Notes: generated from the sequence alone by a model not told the origin. A DNA stretch of 64,000 nt from Chryseobacterium sp. SN22 (GCF_008329705.1 NZ_VTSX01000003.1:124001-188000), one strand, 5' to 3'. Positions 54,208 to 62,412 are shown, counted from the stretch's first letter. A program made the numbers and translations.

Positions 54208-54257
54208 TAGCAGAGATGATAATGATAATGATGTACGGTTAAAAAATTCGGTTTCAT
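54207..54257 (-). CDS. hisL: his operon leader peptide, 16 aa
   Basis: A 16-residue peptide, MKPNFLTVHHYHYHLC, starts at ATG 54257, about 10-15 bases after the predicted transcription start. Four of its last eight residues are histidine (with two tyrosines), just before the stop codon. The arrangement of peptide, antiterminator and terminator is that of translational attenuation: low charged tRNA-His would stall the ribosome on the CAT codons and let hisG be transcribed. Confidence 0.85.
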   Translation of the reverse strand: MKPNFLTVHHYHYHLC

Positions 54258-54274
54258 TGTTGAAATTTGTATTG

Positions 54275-54307
54275 CAAAGGTAAAGCATTATTTCTGACCC
54301 GTGCAAA
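54275..54307 (-). promoter_or_regulatory. promoter of the his operon
   Basis: On the minus strand TTTG (54307-54304), a 21-base spacer and TACCTTTG (54282-54275) match the Bacteroidota -33/-10 consensus, 18 bases before the leader-peptide ATG. Confidence 0.75.
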
Positions 54308-54390
54308 TTTTTAATCTGTTTTTTTAATCTGTCCGTATAATAATACATTGAATTAATATTGGAAAACCCTTATTTCATCGAAGTTTACCA

Positions 54391-54398
54391 TATATTTG
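54391..54398 (+). promoter_or_regulatory. -10 element (TATATTTG) of the secreted repeat protein gene
   Basis: Exact TAnnTTTG, 75 bases before the ATG at 54474; the transcript would have a leader of about 65 bases. Confidence 0.55.
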
Positions 54399-54473
54399 CT
54401 TTTTTAAAAATAAATGTTCTGAATGGATAAAATGGATTCAGACGAAAGGTAAGGATTAACTTAAATACTGAAA

Positions 54474-55301
54474 ATGATAAAACAACTACTTACGGTGATG
54501 GGCCTTCTGCCCATTATTTCAAATGCCCAGGTCGGCATTAACACTAATAATCCTCAAACAACTTTTCATGTAGACGGAGCAAAGGATAATCCTGCCACCG
54601 GAGCTCCGTCTGCTGCTCAACAGCTGAATGATGTAACCATTGATGCAAACGGAAATATCGGCGTGGGAACGACTGCACCATCTGCAAAACTTGAAATCAA
54701 TGCGGGATCAGGAAATGCCCTTAAAATTACCGATACTTCGGAAGGATTGGGAAAAGTGCTTACCTCCGATTCCAGCGGAAATGCAAGATGGGCAGCTCCG
54801 GGAACCAGCCTCGCAAAACTGGCGACAATCCCGAATACGGAACAGACTGTAACTACGATCGACGATCCTCTGATTTCCGGAGACCAGCGGATTGCTTATT
54901 CCGGTGCTTTTGTTACGTTAACACCCGGAAAATATCAGGTTAATTTTACCATGTGGTGCGCTCCGACAGGCGGTAACGCCGCTCCTACGTCTACAAACGA
55001 TGGTTTTGCCTCAGTTTTCCTTTCAACATCTTCAACGGCTAATGTCGCTCCGAATTACCTGACTCCGATCAAGTCGATTATCATTCCGAGACTGTACAAT
55101 GCGGCTTCATCCAGTCCGGATTATTACGGATCAGGAAATATTGCCGTTACCATTACCCAGACAACCACCCTGTACCTTTGGGTGTATATGTCGGGTGGAA
55201 ACTGGTCCAGTACGGCAGCCCGAAGCATCCGTTTCAGGTTCGATCCGGGCAGCTACGGGCCGTATGTCCAGATGTATGCTGTTCCGTTTGAAGTAGAATA
55301 A
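54474..55301 (+). CDS. exported hypothetical protein with VGI(N/G)T repeats
   Basis: A 275-residue exported protein. After the signal peptide (MIKQLLTVMGLLPIISNAQ) come two repeats of a motif that is frequent in flavobacterial surface proteins and tail-fibre-like proteins: VGINTNNPQTTFHVDGAKDN and IGVGTTAPSAKLEINAG. The rest is a beta-rich, Ser/Thr/Asn-rich domain (GKYQVNFTMW, TLYLWVYMSGG) that may be a jelly-roll. There is no T9SS tail. Function unknown; it has its own promoter and a strong terminator. Confidence 0.8.
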   Translation: MIKQLLTVMGLLPIISNAQVGINTNNPQTTFHVDGAKDNPATGAPSAAQQLNDVTIDANGNIGVGTTAPSAKLEINAGSGNALKITDTSEGLGKVLTSDSSGNARWAAPGTSLAKLATIPNTEQTVTTIDDPLISGDQRIAYSGAFVTLTPGKYQVNFTMWCAPTGGNAAPTSTNDGFASVFLSTSSTANVAPNYLTPIKSIIIPRLYNAASSSPDYYGSGNIAVTITQTTTLYLWVYMSGGNWSSTAARSIRFRFDPGSYGPYVQMYAVPFEVE

Positions 55302-55323
55302 AGTCAGTAATATAAACACTAGC

Positions 55324-55353
55324 AAAACGTCCGGAAATAATTCCGGACGTTTT
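55324..55353. terminator. bidirectional terminator after the repeat protein gene
   Basis: AAAACGTCCGGAA and TTCCGGACGTTTT form a perfect 13-base stem with loop ATAA between convergent genes. Confidence 0.9.
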
Positions 55354-55379
55354 ACTTATATAAAATAATCAGATGAGAA

Positions 55380-56474
55380 TTAACGAATAAGATCCTGATA
55401 AAACCGGATCAGCTGTTCGGCGATCGCTTCGTCATTGAACTTTTGGACAAAGTGATATCCTTTGTCCGCCCGGCGTTTTGCTTCTGCTTTGTTTTCCCAA
55501 AGAAATTTAATTTTTGCCCTGATATCAAGATAATTCTGGGGATCAATATAAACGGAATCCGGTCCGCCGGCCTCAGGAAGGCAGCTGGTGTTGCTTGTGA
55601 TGACTACTGTTCTGGAAAACAAGGCTTCAATCACCGGAATCCCGAATCCCTCGAAAAGGCTGGGATAAATAAAGATTTCCGCCAACTTGTAAAGCACGGC
55701 CAGCTCATCCATGGAAACACCTTCCAGAAACCGGACTTCAATTTTGTTCTGTTGAACAAACCGTTCTACTTTTTTGAAGTATTTCGTCTTTTTACCCACC
55801 ACTACGAGCGGGATGCCGGTGTCTTTCAACGCTTTTACTACATTCAGCAGGTTTTTGCGCGCTTCGATGGTCCCGACATTCAGGATAAACTTTTCGGGAA
55901 TATTAAATTTTTGTTTTGTATTTTGAGTAAATTCTTCTGATTGCTTTTCCTTAAATGCCTGATGGCAACCCTGATAAATGACTTCAACTTTCGGCCCTGG
56001 GATCTTTAGAAACTGAATGATATCGCGTTTCGTCTGTTCGGAAATTGCAATGATTTTATCAGCCGATTCCGCTGCTTTTTTAAATTTCCAAAAATGGATC
56101 TTACGGTCGAAAAAGGAATAATACTGCGGATACCGGACGAAGATAAGATCGTGAATGGTCACCGCTTTCCTGATTGATCTCTTATCCCATTTCAGCGGAA
56201 GTTCACCGGATAGTCCGTGGAAAATATCGGCTCCTGCCTGCTGGGCATCTTTTCCCATTTTAAACTGCCGGGACATCTGTCCTTTTGAAGTTTCCACAAA
56301 ACGGACGCCGGGAAGCTGTAAAATATCTGCACCGCGTTCCGATTTGTTTTTGTTCAAAAGAAGATATTTGTTCTCCGGGAAATATTGGGAGAGGATTCTC
56401 ACCAGGTCGCGGGAATAGTTGCCCAATCCTGACGTGTTGTGAAAAAATCTTTTGGCATCATAGGCTATCTTCAT
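55380..56474 (-). CDS. glycosyltransferase family 4 protein
   Basis: A 364-residue GT-B fold enzyme. The N-terminal half has RFFHNTSGLGNYSRDLV; the donor-binding half has LNVGTIEARKNLLNVVKAL near residue 200 and the retaining E-x7-E motif in SLFEGFGIPVIEALF near residue 275. It transfers a sugar from a nucleotide-sugar donor to an unknown glycan acceptor in the cytoplasm. Its ATG overlaps the stop codon of the deacetylase gene (ATGA). It is the last gene of a four-gene glycan cluster. Confidence 0.92.
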   Translation of the reverse strand: MKIAYDAKRFFHNTSGLGNYSRDLVRILSQYFPENKYLLLNKNKSERGADILQLPGVRFVETSKGQMSRQFKMGKDAQQAGADIFHGLSGELPLKWDKRSIRKAVTIHDLIFVRYPQYYSFFDRKIHFWKFKKAAESADKIIAISEQTKRDIIQFLKIPGPKVEVIYQGCHQAFKEKQSEEFTQNTKQKFNIPEKFILNVGTIEARKNLLNVVKALKDTGIPLVVVGKKTKYFKKVERFVQQNKIEVRFLEGVSMDELAVLYKLAEIFIYPSLFEGFGIPVIEALFSRTVVITSNTSCLPEAGGPDSVYIDPQNYLDIRAKIKFLWENKAEAKRRADKGYHFVQKFNDEAIAEQLIRFYQDLIR

Positions 56475-57247
56475 GATTCGATCTGTTTTTGAAATTCCTG
56501 GAAGGTGCCAAAGGTATGGTTTTTATTTTTTAGCCACGAAACGAAATCGTCAAATCTGCTGACCATATCTTCTCCTGAATTTTTTACGGTAAAACCAGGT
56601 AATCTGAAAGCTTCCTCTTTAATTTCCGCAAATTCCCACGGATGGAAATAGATGTTGAGATAACGGTCTTTCTTCAGGGTATCGGAAGCCAGCTTTTTGT
56701 AGAAAGCCAACGGAAAATTGTGAAAACTCAGCCAGAATAAGGGAATCCTGAAATTGGGTGAGACGGAAGCGGGAATCTGGATAACTTCTCCTTCTTTGAA
56801 ATAAGTTCTTGAAACTTTAAGGTTGTTGTACCTTCCCGGCAGAAAGGTAGGATTAACCGACGAATTGTAGGAGTATCCCGCCTCTTCAACGGCATTTTTG
56901 CTCACGGGCATCATCCTTGGCATCCGCAATCCGGTAACTTTTGTAGAAAATAATTCTTCCAGACGGTCTTTCGAGTCCTTTAAATGTTTTTCCTCAAATT
57001 CGGAATGAAACCAGGTATGGGAAGCCAGTTCGTGGCCTTCGTTTAATAATCTTTCGATTAAAGTGCTGCTGTTTTCCGCAAAAACCACCGTTGAGAAAAA
57101 GGTAGCTTTTACCTGGTGCTTTTTAAGTATATTTAGAATACGCTCAAGGCCGGTCTGTGAGATTGAAATCTGTTTTTCGAAAGGAATCTGCCCTTTGTAC
57201 TCTAACGGCATATCAAATTCCTCGATGTCAAAACTTAATAAAACCAT
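56471..57247 (-). CDS. polysaccharide deacetylase (NodB homology) family protein
   Basis: A 258-residue NodB-type enzyme. The catalytic/metal aspartate pair is in LLSFDIEEFD (residues 3-12), and the metal histidines are in HELASHTWFHSEF near residue 75. LRMPRMMPV and the C-terminal IYFHPWEF correspond to later NodB motifs. No signal peptide is seen, so a cytoplasmic role on a lipid-linked glycan intermediate is possible. The next gene overlaps it, and the upstream GT2 gene ends at its start codon. Confidence 0.9.
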   Translation of the reverse strand: MVLLSFDIEEFDMPLEYKGQIPFEKQISISQTGLERILNILKKHQVKATFFSTVVFAENSSTLIERLLNEGHELASHTWFHSEFEEKHLKDSKDRLEELFSTKVTGLRMPRMMPVSKNAVEEAGYSYNSSVNPTFLPGRYNNLKVSRTYFKEGEVIQIPASVSPNFRIPLFWLSFHNFPLAFYKKLASDTLKKDRYLNIYFHPWEFAEIKEEAFRLPGFTVKNSGEDMVSRFDDFVSWLKNKNHTFGTFQEFQKQIES

Positions 57248-58177
57248 TTAAAAGTTTTTATTTTTGATGATGTAATTCGGTCGTTCTTTAACCTGTTTGA
57301 ATATTTTGCCTAAATAAATTCCGATGATTCCTAAAATAATGAGCTGTAATCCTCCGAAAAATACAATGGTCATAATCAGCGACGCCCAGCCGGAGATTTC
57401 CGTTTTGGCAATAAATGAATAGAGCACGTAGATTCCGTAACCCAAAACGGAAAATCCTGAGAAAAGGAATCCAAGATAAGCTGCAATATACAACGGTTTT
57501 ACGCTGAATGCAGTAATCCCTGTAAAAGCGAAAGTAATCATTTTTTTGAGGTTGTAGCTGCTTTGCCCGGACTGTCTTTCGTTAGCCGTAAATTCGATTC
57601 CCGTCTGTTTAAAGCCCATCCAGCTGGTAAGTCCGCGCAGAAAGAGATCATCTTCATTCAGGTTGCGCATTACTTCCACAGCGTTGGCATCCATCAGCCT
57701 GAAATCCGAACCGCCGCCTTTGGTTAAGTTAACGTCGGAAAGACCGGACAGGACTTTGTAAAAAAAGTCGGAGGTTTTTCTTTTAAAATAAGAAATCTGC
57801 CTGGGATATTTCCGGATGGTAAAAACGATGTCGTAGCCTTCTTCCCATTTTTTTATCATACCCGGAATCATTTCGGGAGGATGCTGAAGATCGCCGTCCA
57901 TGGAGATCACTGCATTTCCGTAGGCTAGATCCATTCCCGCTTTCACGGCAGGCTGATGCCCGAAATTCCTTGAGAATTCGATGAATTTTACTTCCGGGTA
58001 TTTTGCGGAAAGCGCTTCAAGCTTTTCCTGGGTATTATCTCTGCTGCCGTCATTCACAAAAATAATTTCAAAGTCATAATGGGCCAATCCGTCAAAAACT
58101 TCTCTAATTTTCTGATGGACCAGTGCCACATTTCCTTCTTCGTTATGGGCAGGAATTACAATTGAAATTTTCTTCAT
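57248..58177 (-). CDS. glycosyltransferase family 2, polyprenol-phosphate type (GtrB/DPM1-like)
   Basis: A 309-residue membrane-bound enzyme. The GT-A domain has SIVIPAHNEEGNV near residue 5, FVNDGSRDNT near residue 40 and the metal-binding DGDLQHPPE near residue 95. Two C-terminal hydrophobic hairpins (about 230-295) anchor it in the membrane. Members transfer sugars such as glucose, mannose or Ara4N-like residues to undecaprenyl phosphate. The GT-C-type gene upstream (four bases away) may use that lipid-linked sugar. Confidence 0.93.
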   Translation of the reverse strand: MKKISIVIPAHNEEGNVALVHQKIREVFDGLAHYDFEIIFVNDGSRDNTQEKLEALSAKYPEVKFIEFSRNFGHQPAVKAGMDLAYGNAVISMDGDLQHPPEMIPGMIKKWEEGYDIVFTIRKYPRQISYFKRKTSDFFYKVLSGLSDVNLTKGGGSDFRLMDANAVEVMRNLNEDDLFLRGLTSWMGFKQTGIEFTANERQSGQSSYNLKKMITFAFTGITAFSVKPLYIAAYLGFLFSGFSVLGYGIYVLYSFIAKTEISGWASLIMTIVFFGGLQLIILGIIGIYLGKIFKQVKERPNYIIKNKNF

Positions 58178-58181
58178 AGGA

Positions 58182-59348
58182 TCAGTTCAGGCTATACTCT
58201 TTTTGAAAATCTTTGGTTAACAGTTCATAAATCACCCTGAACCAAACAACAATACAAGGTACGGCTTTCAAAGAGTATTTGATGATGTAATTTTCCCGTA
58301 CAAATTTCGGGAACAGATCCGAAGTGGAAAAGCAGGTTAAAACAATGACGAAAACCAATAAGCTTATAACCAAAGGAGTCCTCTTTTTCTGAAGGAAAAA
58401 CCAGACCATCACTCCTACAACAGCAATAATATAGGTCGGAGATTCCGAGCTTGAGCTGAACAGGACCAAAAACAACAGTGAGGAAGCCAGGATCATCAGC
58501 TGAAAGGCATAATTCTTATACTGACTGATCCGGATATACGGTACGGCAAAAAGCGGTAATCCGAAGGCCAGGAAGGTAAGGTTGGAGATTGACGCATCAC
58601 CGATGATTCTTCTTACAAAACCCATCAGGGAAATATCCTGGTAGGAAGTGAGCCCCTGATTCTGACCGTTCTTTTCGGCCAAAGACTGGAACCAGTCCGC
58701 ATAGCTCTGTACAACAAATGCCGGGCCCGAATAAATCATCGGAACCACAAAAAAAAGTACACCAATAACCGCTACGGATAAAATATATTTAAATTTATTT
58801 TTAATGAAGAAAAACTGTGTCAATCCGACAATGCCGTAAATTTTGACAAAAAAGCCAACCATCATGGCTGCGGCTGCGTTTTTCTCTTTATTCTCGTAAA
58901 TATAAACCGCCCCTAAAACCAAAAGAGCAACCAGCGCAATATTAAACTGGAAGTACAGGGAGGATGTAATATATTCCTGTAAACAGAATAAAGCAAACAG
59001 TGCTTTTTTCGGATCGGAAAAAGGCAGCTTGTAGATGGCGTAGAGAAAAATTAAAGTATTGGCTGCATTCCAGAGGCAGATCCCAAGCCAATCCGGCATC
59101 AACGCAAAAGGAGCGATCAGAAGGCTGAAAAATATCCCGTAATGGTTTGAATCCTGGTAAAGATCGGGATACTGCAGGTAAAGATTTCTTTCGTGAATGG
59201 TATTAAAAAATACATTCTTAAAGATGAGGTAATTGTTGATGGAATTCCCTCTGAGATATTTGGAAACGGCTGTTACCACAGCGATAATCAAATAAACCCC
59301 AAAAATATATTTAGGGTTTAAAATTATTTTAAGAAATTTTTCTTTCAA
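58182..59348 (-). CDS. membrane glycosyltransferase, GT87/DUF2029-like
   Basis: A 388-residue polytopic membrane protein with about ten transmembrane helices. The DUF2029/GT87 style shows in FKNVFFNTIHERNLYLQYPDLY (an acidic first loop) and HYGIFFSLLIAPFALMPDWLG. Such enzymes transfer mannose or related sugars from polyprenyl-phosphate carriers. The start appears to be TTG at 59348; no ATG is available before the first membrane helix. It is 30 bases downstream of dapD. Confidence 0.85.
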   Translation of the reverse strand: MKEKFLKIILNPKYIFGVYLIIAVVTAVSKYLRGNSINNYLIFKNVFFNTIHERNLYLQYPDLYQDSNHYGIFFSLLIAPFALMPDWLGICLWNAANTLIFLYAIYKLPFSDPKKALFALFCLQEYITSSLYFQFNIALVALLVLGAVYIYENKEKNAAAAMMVGFFVKIYGIVGLTQFFFIKNKFKYILSVAVIGVLFFVVPMIYSGPAFVVQSYADWFQSLAEKNGQNQGLTSYQDISLMGFVRRIIGDASISNLTFLAFGLPLFAVPYIRISQYKNYAFQLMILASSLLFLVLFSSSSESPTYIIAVVGVMVWFFLQKKRTPLVISLLVFVIVLTCFSTSDLFPKFVRENYIIKYSLKAVPCIVVWFRVIYELLTKDFQKEYSLN

Positions 59349-59378
59349 GATAGGTGGTTTTAGTTTAAAACAGTCATC

Positions 59379-60191
59379 TTAAACAGCAACATTATTCTCT
59401 CTCAACGCGTCATTCAAAGACGTTTTTTTATCTGTGGACTCCTTTCTTTTACCGATAATCAATGCACATGGAACCTGATATTCTCCTGCCGGGAATGTTT
59501 TGGTATAGCTTCCCGGAATGACAACCGATCTTGCCGGCACTCTTCCTTTGATTTCTACCGGAGTATCGCCGGTCACGTCGATAATTTTGGTTGATGCCGT
59601 CAACACTACGTTTGCACCCAACACCGCTTCTTTTTCTACGTGTACCCCTTCTACAACAATGCATCTTGAACCTACAAAACAATCGTCTTCGATAATTACC
59701 GGAGCAGCCTGAAGCGGTTCCAGTACGCCACCAATTCCAACACCACCGCTTAGGTGAACATTTTTACCGATCTGTGCGCAGCTTCCTACCGTTGCCCAGG
59801 TATCCACCATCGTTCCGGAATCCACATAAGCCCCGATATTTACATAAGACGGCATCAGGATAACCCCCGGAGCAATATAAGCGCCCTCTCTGGCGATGGC
59901 ATGCGGTACAACCCTTACCCCTTTTTCAGCATAGTTTCTCTTCAAAGGCATTTTATCGTGAAATTCAAAAGGACCCACTTCGATGGTTTCCATCTTCTGG
60001 ATCGGGAAGTACATTACGACCGCTTTCTTCACCCATTCGTTGACCTGCCATCCGTTTTCAGTTGGTTCAGCCGTACGGAGTTCTCCTTTATCTACCAAAG
60101 CAATAACCTCTCTGATGGCTTTCTGGCTGTCTTCATTCTGCAATAGTTCTCTGTTGTCCCAGATATTTTCAATAGTTTGTTGTAACGACAT
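59379..60191 (-). CDS. dapD: 2,3,4,5-tetrahydropyridine-2,6-dicarboxylate N-succinyltransferase
   Basis: A 270-residue acyltransferase of the succinylase branch of lysine and diaminopimelate synthesis. The C-terminal half is a left-handed beta-helix of hexapeptide repeats (APGVILMPSYVNIGAYVDSG, IGKNVHLSGGVGIGG). VDTWATVGSCAQIG and the GSRCIVVEGV segment are typical. The product feeds meso-diaminopimelate for peptidoglycan. The downstream glycan genes could be cotranscribed. Confidence 0.95.
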   Translation of the reverse strand: MSLQQTIENIWDNRELLQNEDSQKAIREVIALVDKGELRTAEPTENGWQVNEWVKKAVVMYFPIQKMETIEVGPFEFHDKMPLKRNYAEKGVRVVPHAIAREGAYIAPGVILMPSYVNIGAYVDSGTMVDTWATVGSCAQIGKNVHLSGGVGIGGVLEPLQAAPVIIEDDCFVGSRCIVVEGVHVEKEAVLGANVVLTASTKIIDVTGDTPVEIKGRVPARSVVIPGSYTKTFPAGEYQVPCALIIGKRKESTDKKTSLNDALRENNVAV

Positions 60192-60216
60192 GTTTCTCTT
60201 TTAAAATTATTCGCGC

Positions 60217-60224
60217 CAAAGATA
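60217..60224 (-). promoter_or_regulatory. -10 element (TATCTTTG) of dapD
   Basis: Exact TAnnTTTG on the minus strand, 25 bases before the ATG. Confidence 0.65.
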
Positions 60225-60607
60225 CAAAAGTTTAGGCTAAGATGAAGGCTCAGCTTAAGATTAAGAGAGATGCAGTTTGATGGGCTGGAAGTCGGAAGAT
60301 GGATGCCGGGAGTTTTTCTTTGCTCACTGAATACAATGAGAGACTTTATTATCAAAAAGATTATTTACTGTACTGTAAATTAAAACCATTAAGATTGTTA
60401 AGATATTTAGAAATATGAAACCGAGTTCCGCTTTAAGAAAATCGCTGAATAAAATCTTTGATTTCATTTCAATCTAACCTTAAAATCTCCGTTTATCTTA
60501 ATGGTCTATAAGGTATTTCCACCTTGTTCTTTCAGACAATAATTCAAACAGCATTACCACTTGGCTTTTTTACTTTTTACCTGGCTCTTCCAGCTTACAA
60601 CTCCAGC
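60225..60607. other. intergenic region without a supported gene
   Basis: AT-rich stretch between the dapD promoter and the NlpC/P60 gene. No convincing frame, RNA gene or strong hairpin was found. Confidence 0.5.
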
Positions 60608-61180
60608 TTACAACACTCTTTTAGCATTCAGGTAGGCTTTATTCCAATAGGCTTCATTGAGTGAAGAGATAATGACGCCTTTAGTGGTTGAAGCGTGGAT
60701 GAAGCGTACTTCCCCGTCGTTCCCGATATCATGGACGATCCCGACATGGGAAACTTTGGTGCCGCCGGCCGTGGCAAAAAACAAAAGGTCTCCCGGTTTC
60801 GCTTCTCTGATATCGATTTCTCTGCCTGTTTCTGCCTGATCTGCGGATCTTCTCGGTAGTTTGTAGTCGTTTTCTTCAAAAACCTTCAGGGCAAATCCGG
60901 AACAGTCGAATCCCGAAGATGTATTTCCCCCGAATTTGTAGGGCGCGCCAAGATATTTCTCAGCATCCTTTAAAAGTTCATTGATGGATTTTGAAACTTT
61001 GCCGTCGAAACGGGAATCCAGCTTACGGAGGCTTTCCGTTTTGGCCACATTTTTATAAGAGGAATTTCTCTTAGCGGATACCTTTTTTGAACTTCCACAT
61101 GAAACTGCAAATAAAGAAACTGCGGTTAAAAGCCATAAATTTCGGATGGATGGTTTTCTGCAAAAGATTCGGTCGTTCAT
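60608..61180 (-). CDS. NlpC/P60 family lipoprotein
   Basis: A 190-residue cell-wall hydrolase. The lipobox FAVSC sits near residue 28, so the mature protein is an outer- or inner-membrane lipoprotein. The catalytic domain has the nucleophile cysteine in GFDCSGFALK, the histidine in SHVGIV, and the third polar residue in FIHAST. It likely cleaves peptide links in peptidoglycan. The frame continues upstream to 61219, but a -10 element lies between, so 61180 is the start. Confidence 0.92.
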   Translation of the reverse strand: MNDRIFCRKPSIRNLWLLTAVSLFAVSCGSSKKVSAKRNSSYKNVAKTESLRKLDSRFDGKVSKSINELLKDAEKYLGAPYKFGGNTSSGFDCSGFALKVFEENDYKLPRRSADQAETGREIDIREAKPGDLLFFATAGGTKVSHVGIVHDIGNDGEVRFIHASTTKGVIISSLNEAYWNKAYLNAKRVL

Positions 61181-61206
61181 ACTTTCCTTTAATTTTACGC
61201 TGTATA

Positions 61207-61214
61207 CAAATATA
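61207..61214 (-). promoter_or_regulatory. -10 element (TATATTTG) of the NlpC/P60 gene
   Basis: Exact TAnnTTTG on the minus strand, 26 bases before ATG 61180; it rules out the upstream in-frame start. Confidence 0.7.
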
Positions 61215-61266
61215 GGCAAATTATGTTTTGTGGGATCAGAAGGCAGATGCTTTTAGATCGGATTAT

Positions 61267-61294
61267 AAAAAAAGCTGTCCGAAACCGGACAGCC
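61267..61294 (-). terminator. terminator of the small lipoprotein gene
   Basis: GCTGTCCG and CGGACAGC form an eight-base stem with a four-base loop; on the minus strand seven T's follow. Confidence 0.85.
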
Positions 61295-61317
61295 TGTATT
61301 TTGGTGTGAAAATGTTT

Positions 61318-61695
61318 TTACTTAGATGTCTTAGCCCCTTTCCAGGTACCGGATCTTACGGTTGCAGGAACCGCATTGGTCCATGTTCCGCTGGCTTTTT
61401 TATCTTCTCTTGTCAGTGTTCCTCTAAACTCCCCGTCATCAGGAGAGCCGATAGTAGCATTCAGATCACCCGATTCACTCAGATATCCGGAAATATAATA
61501 GTTTTCGGTAGTCTGGTCGGAATGCATGGTTCCCGTTACTTTTCCGTCGGTTGCCACAACGATGTTCCAGTCGCCTTTTTCAGTTCCTTCATACGTTCCG
61601 GCCCATGTTCCGATGAAATCGTAGATCGTATCGTCATCTTTGCTGCAGCCTACAAATAAAAAAGCAGTAAACAAGAGTAAAAATAGTTTCTTCAT
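61318..61695 (-). CDS. lipoprotein, 125 aa
   Basis: A 125-residue lipoprotein with lipobox FLFVGC (Cys17). The mature part is a small beta-rich domain of repeated Gly-Thr strands (IGTWAGTYEGTEKGDW, GKVTGTMHSD, GEFRGTLTRED, ASGTWTNAV, RSGTWKGAK), which looks like a lipocalin-like or small beta-barrel fold. Function is unknown. The frame is open upstream, but the lipoprotein signal fixes the ATG at 61695. Own promoter and terminator. Confidence 0.82.
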   Translation of the reverse strand: MKKLFLLLFTAFLFVGCSKDDDTIYDFIGTWAGTYEGTEKGDWNIVVATDGKVTGTMHSDQTTENYYISGYLSESGDLNATIGSPDDGEFRGTLTREDKKASGTWTNAVPATVRSGTWKGAKTSK

Positions 61696-61784
61696 AATGT
61701 ATAAGTCGATTATTTTTTCAATAATTTCCAGGAACAGTTCCCTGATATATCCGAAAGTCTTAACGATTAGACTTTGAACGGTGA

Positions 61785-61792
61785 CAAATATA
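61785..61792 (-). promoter_or_regulatory. -10 element (TATATTTG) of the 125-aa lipoprotein gene
   Basis: Exact TAnnTTTG on the minus strand, 89 bases before the ATG. Confidence 0.55.
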
Positions 61793-62064
61793 AAATTTAT
61801 ATTTGATTTATTTGCCTTTTCACAAGCCAAATATCATTTTTTATGATCAATAATTAAAAATAAACTCCGGTGAGATTGCTTTTGTGTTTTGTTTCAGTAT
61901 TATTGATATTTTACGCTTCTCTGGCAGTGGATTGAGATAATTATGATTAAATCTGAAGGATGACAAAACCTCATAGTTTTTGAAAAACTATGGGGTTTAT
62001 TATTCATTCCATCTTTGGATCTTGAAATTGACGAAGATCCGTGATTATAGTCTGTATATTCAAC
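61793..62064. other. intergenic region with one hairpin
   Basis: No gene is supported. A long stem (61966-61980 with 61984-61998, one G-T pair) is present without a clear promoter or U-run, so its role is open. Confidence 0.45.
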
Positions 62065-62101
62065 ATAAAAAAAGCCATTTCAGAGAACTGAAACGGCTTT
62101 T
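62065..62101 (-). terminator. terminator of tRNA-Gly
   Basis: AAAGCCATTTCAG (62071-62083) pairs with CTGAAACGGCTTT (62088-62100) except at one position; on the minus strand a T-run follows. Confidence 0.8.
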
Positions 62102-62131
62102 GACTTTGTTGATCCAAATAAACTGATCTTG

Positions 62132-62205
62132 TGGAGAATACGGGATTCGAACCCGTGACCTTTTGACTGCCAGTCAAACGCGCTAGCCAACTGCGCCAAT
62201 CCCCC
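62132..62205 (-). tRNA. tRNA-Gly (anticodon GCC)
   Basis: A 74-base tRNA on the minus strand. The acceptor stem is GGGGGAT with ATTCTCC (two G-U pairs), the D arm is GCGC...GCGC, the anticodon loop CTGCCAG is closed by TTTGA/TCAAA and gives anticodon GCC, and the T loop is GGTTCGAATCC. The discriminator base is A and no CCA is encoded. It is a single tRNA gene with its own promoter and terminator. Confidence 0.95.
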
Positions 62206-62224
62206 ATCTGATTTTAAAGTGGTA

Positions 62225-62232
62225 CAAAAGTA
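62225..62232 (-). promoter_or_regulatory. -10 element (TACTTTTG) of tRNA-Gly
   Basis: Exact TAnnTTTG on the minus strand, 20 bases before the tRNA 5' end. Confidence 0.6.
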
Positions 62233-62318
62233 AGCATTTAAAGTATATCGCGCAATACTCTTATGGTTTTTATTTTACTTTTTTTCAAAATCAAAAAATT
62301 ATTAGAGCCTAATACACT

Positions 62319-62335
62319 CTGGCACAATACTTGAA
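62319..62335 (+). promoter_or_regulatory. orphan sigma-54-like promoter
   Basis: CTGGCACAATACTTGAA has GG at 62321-62322 and GA at 62333-62334 at exact -24/-12 spacing. It resembles the sites before the beta-barrel genes; -12 has GA instead of GC. Confidence 0.45.
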
Positions 62336-62345
62336 AATTAAAAAT

Positions 62346-62412
62346 CAACTATTAAAAATAAACAACAAAGAACTTTAAATATTCCCGTCTGATTGTCGGG
62401 AATATTTTTTTA
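62346..62412 (+). ncRNA. candidate small RNA of about 65 nt
   Basis: Starts about 12 bases after the orphan sigma-54-like site and ends in a strong intrinsic terminator. There is no start codon inside, and genes on both sides are on the other strand. The first half is A/C-rich and unstructured (AACAACAAAG), as in many regulatory RNAs. Purely sequence-based; expression is not known. Confidence 0.4.
62377..62412 (+). terminator. intrinsic terminator of the candidate small RNA
   Basis: AAATATTCCCG (62377-62387) with CGGGAATATTT (62397-62407), followed by T's on the plus strand only. No plus-strand gene precedes it. Confidence 0.8.

Noticed and set aside
61966..61998. Long hairpin considered as a second small-RNA terminator
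   Set aside because: No promoter motif at a suitable distance and no real U-run on either strand.
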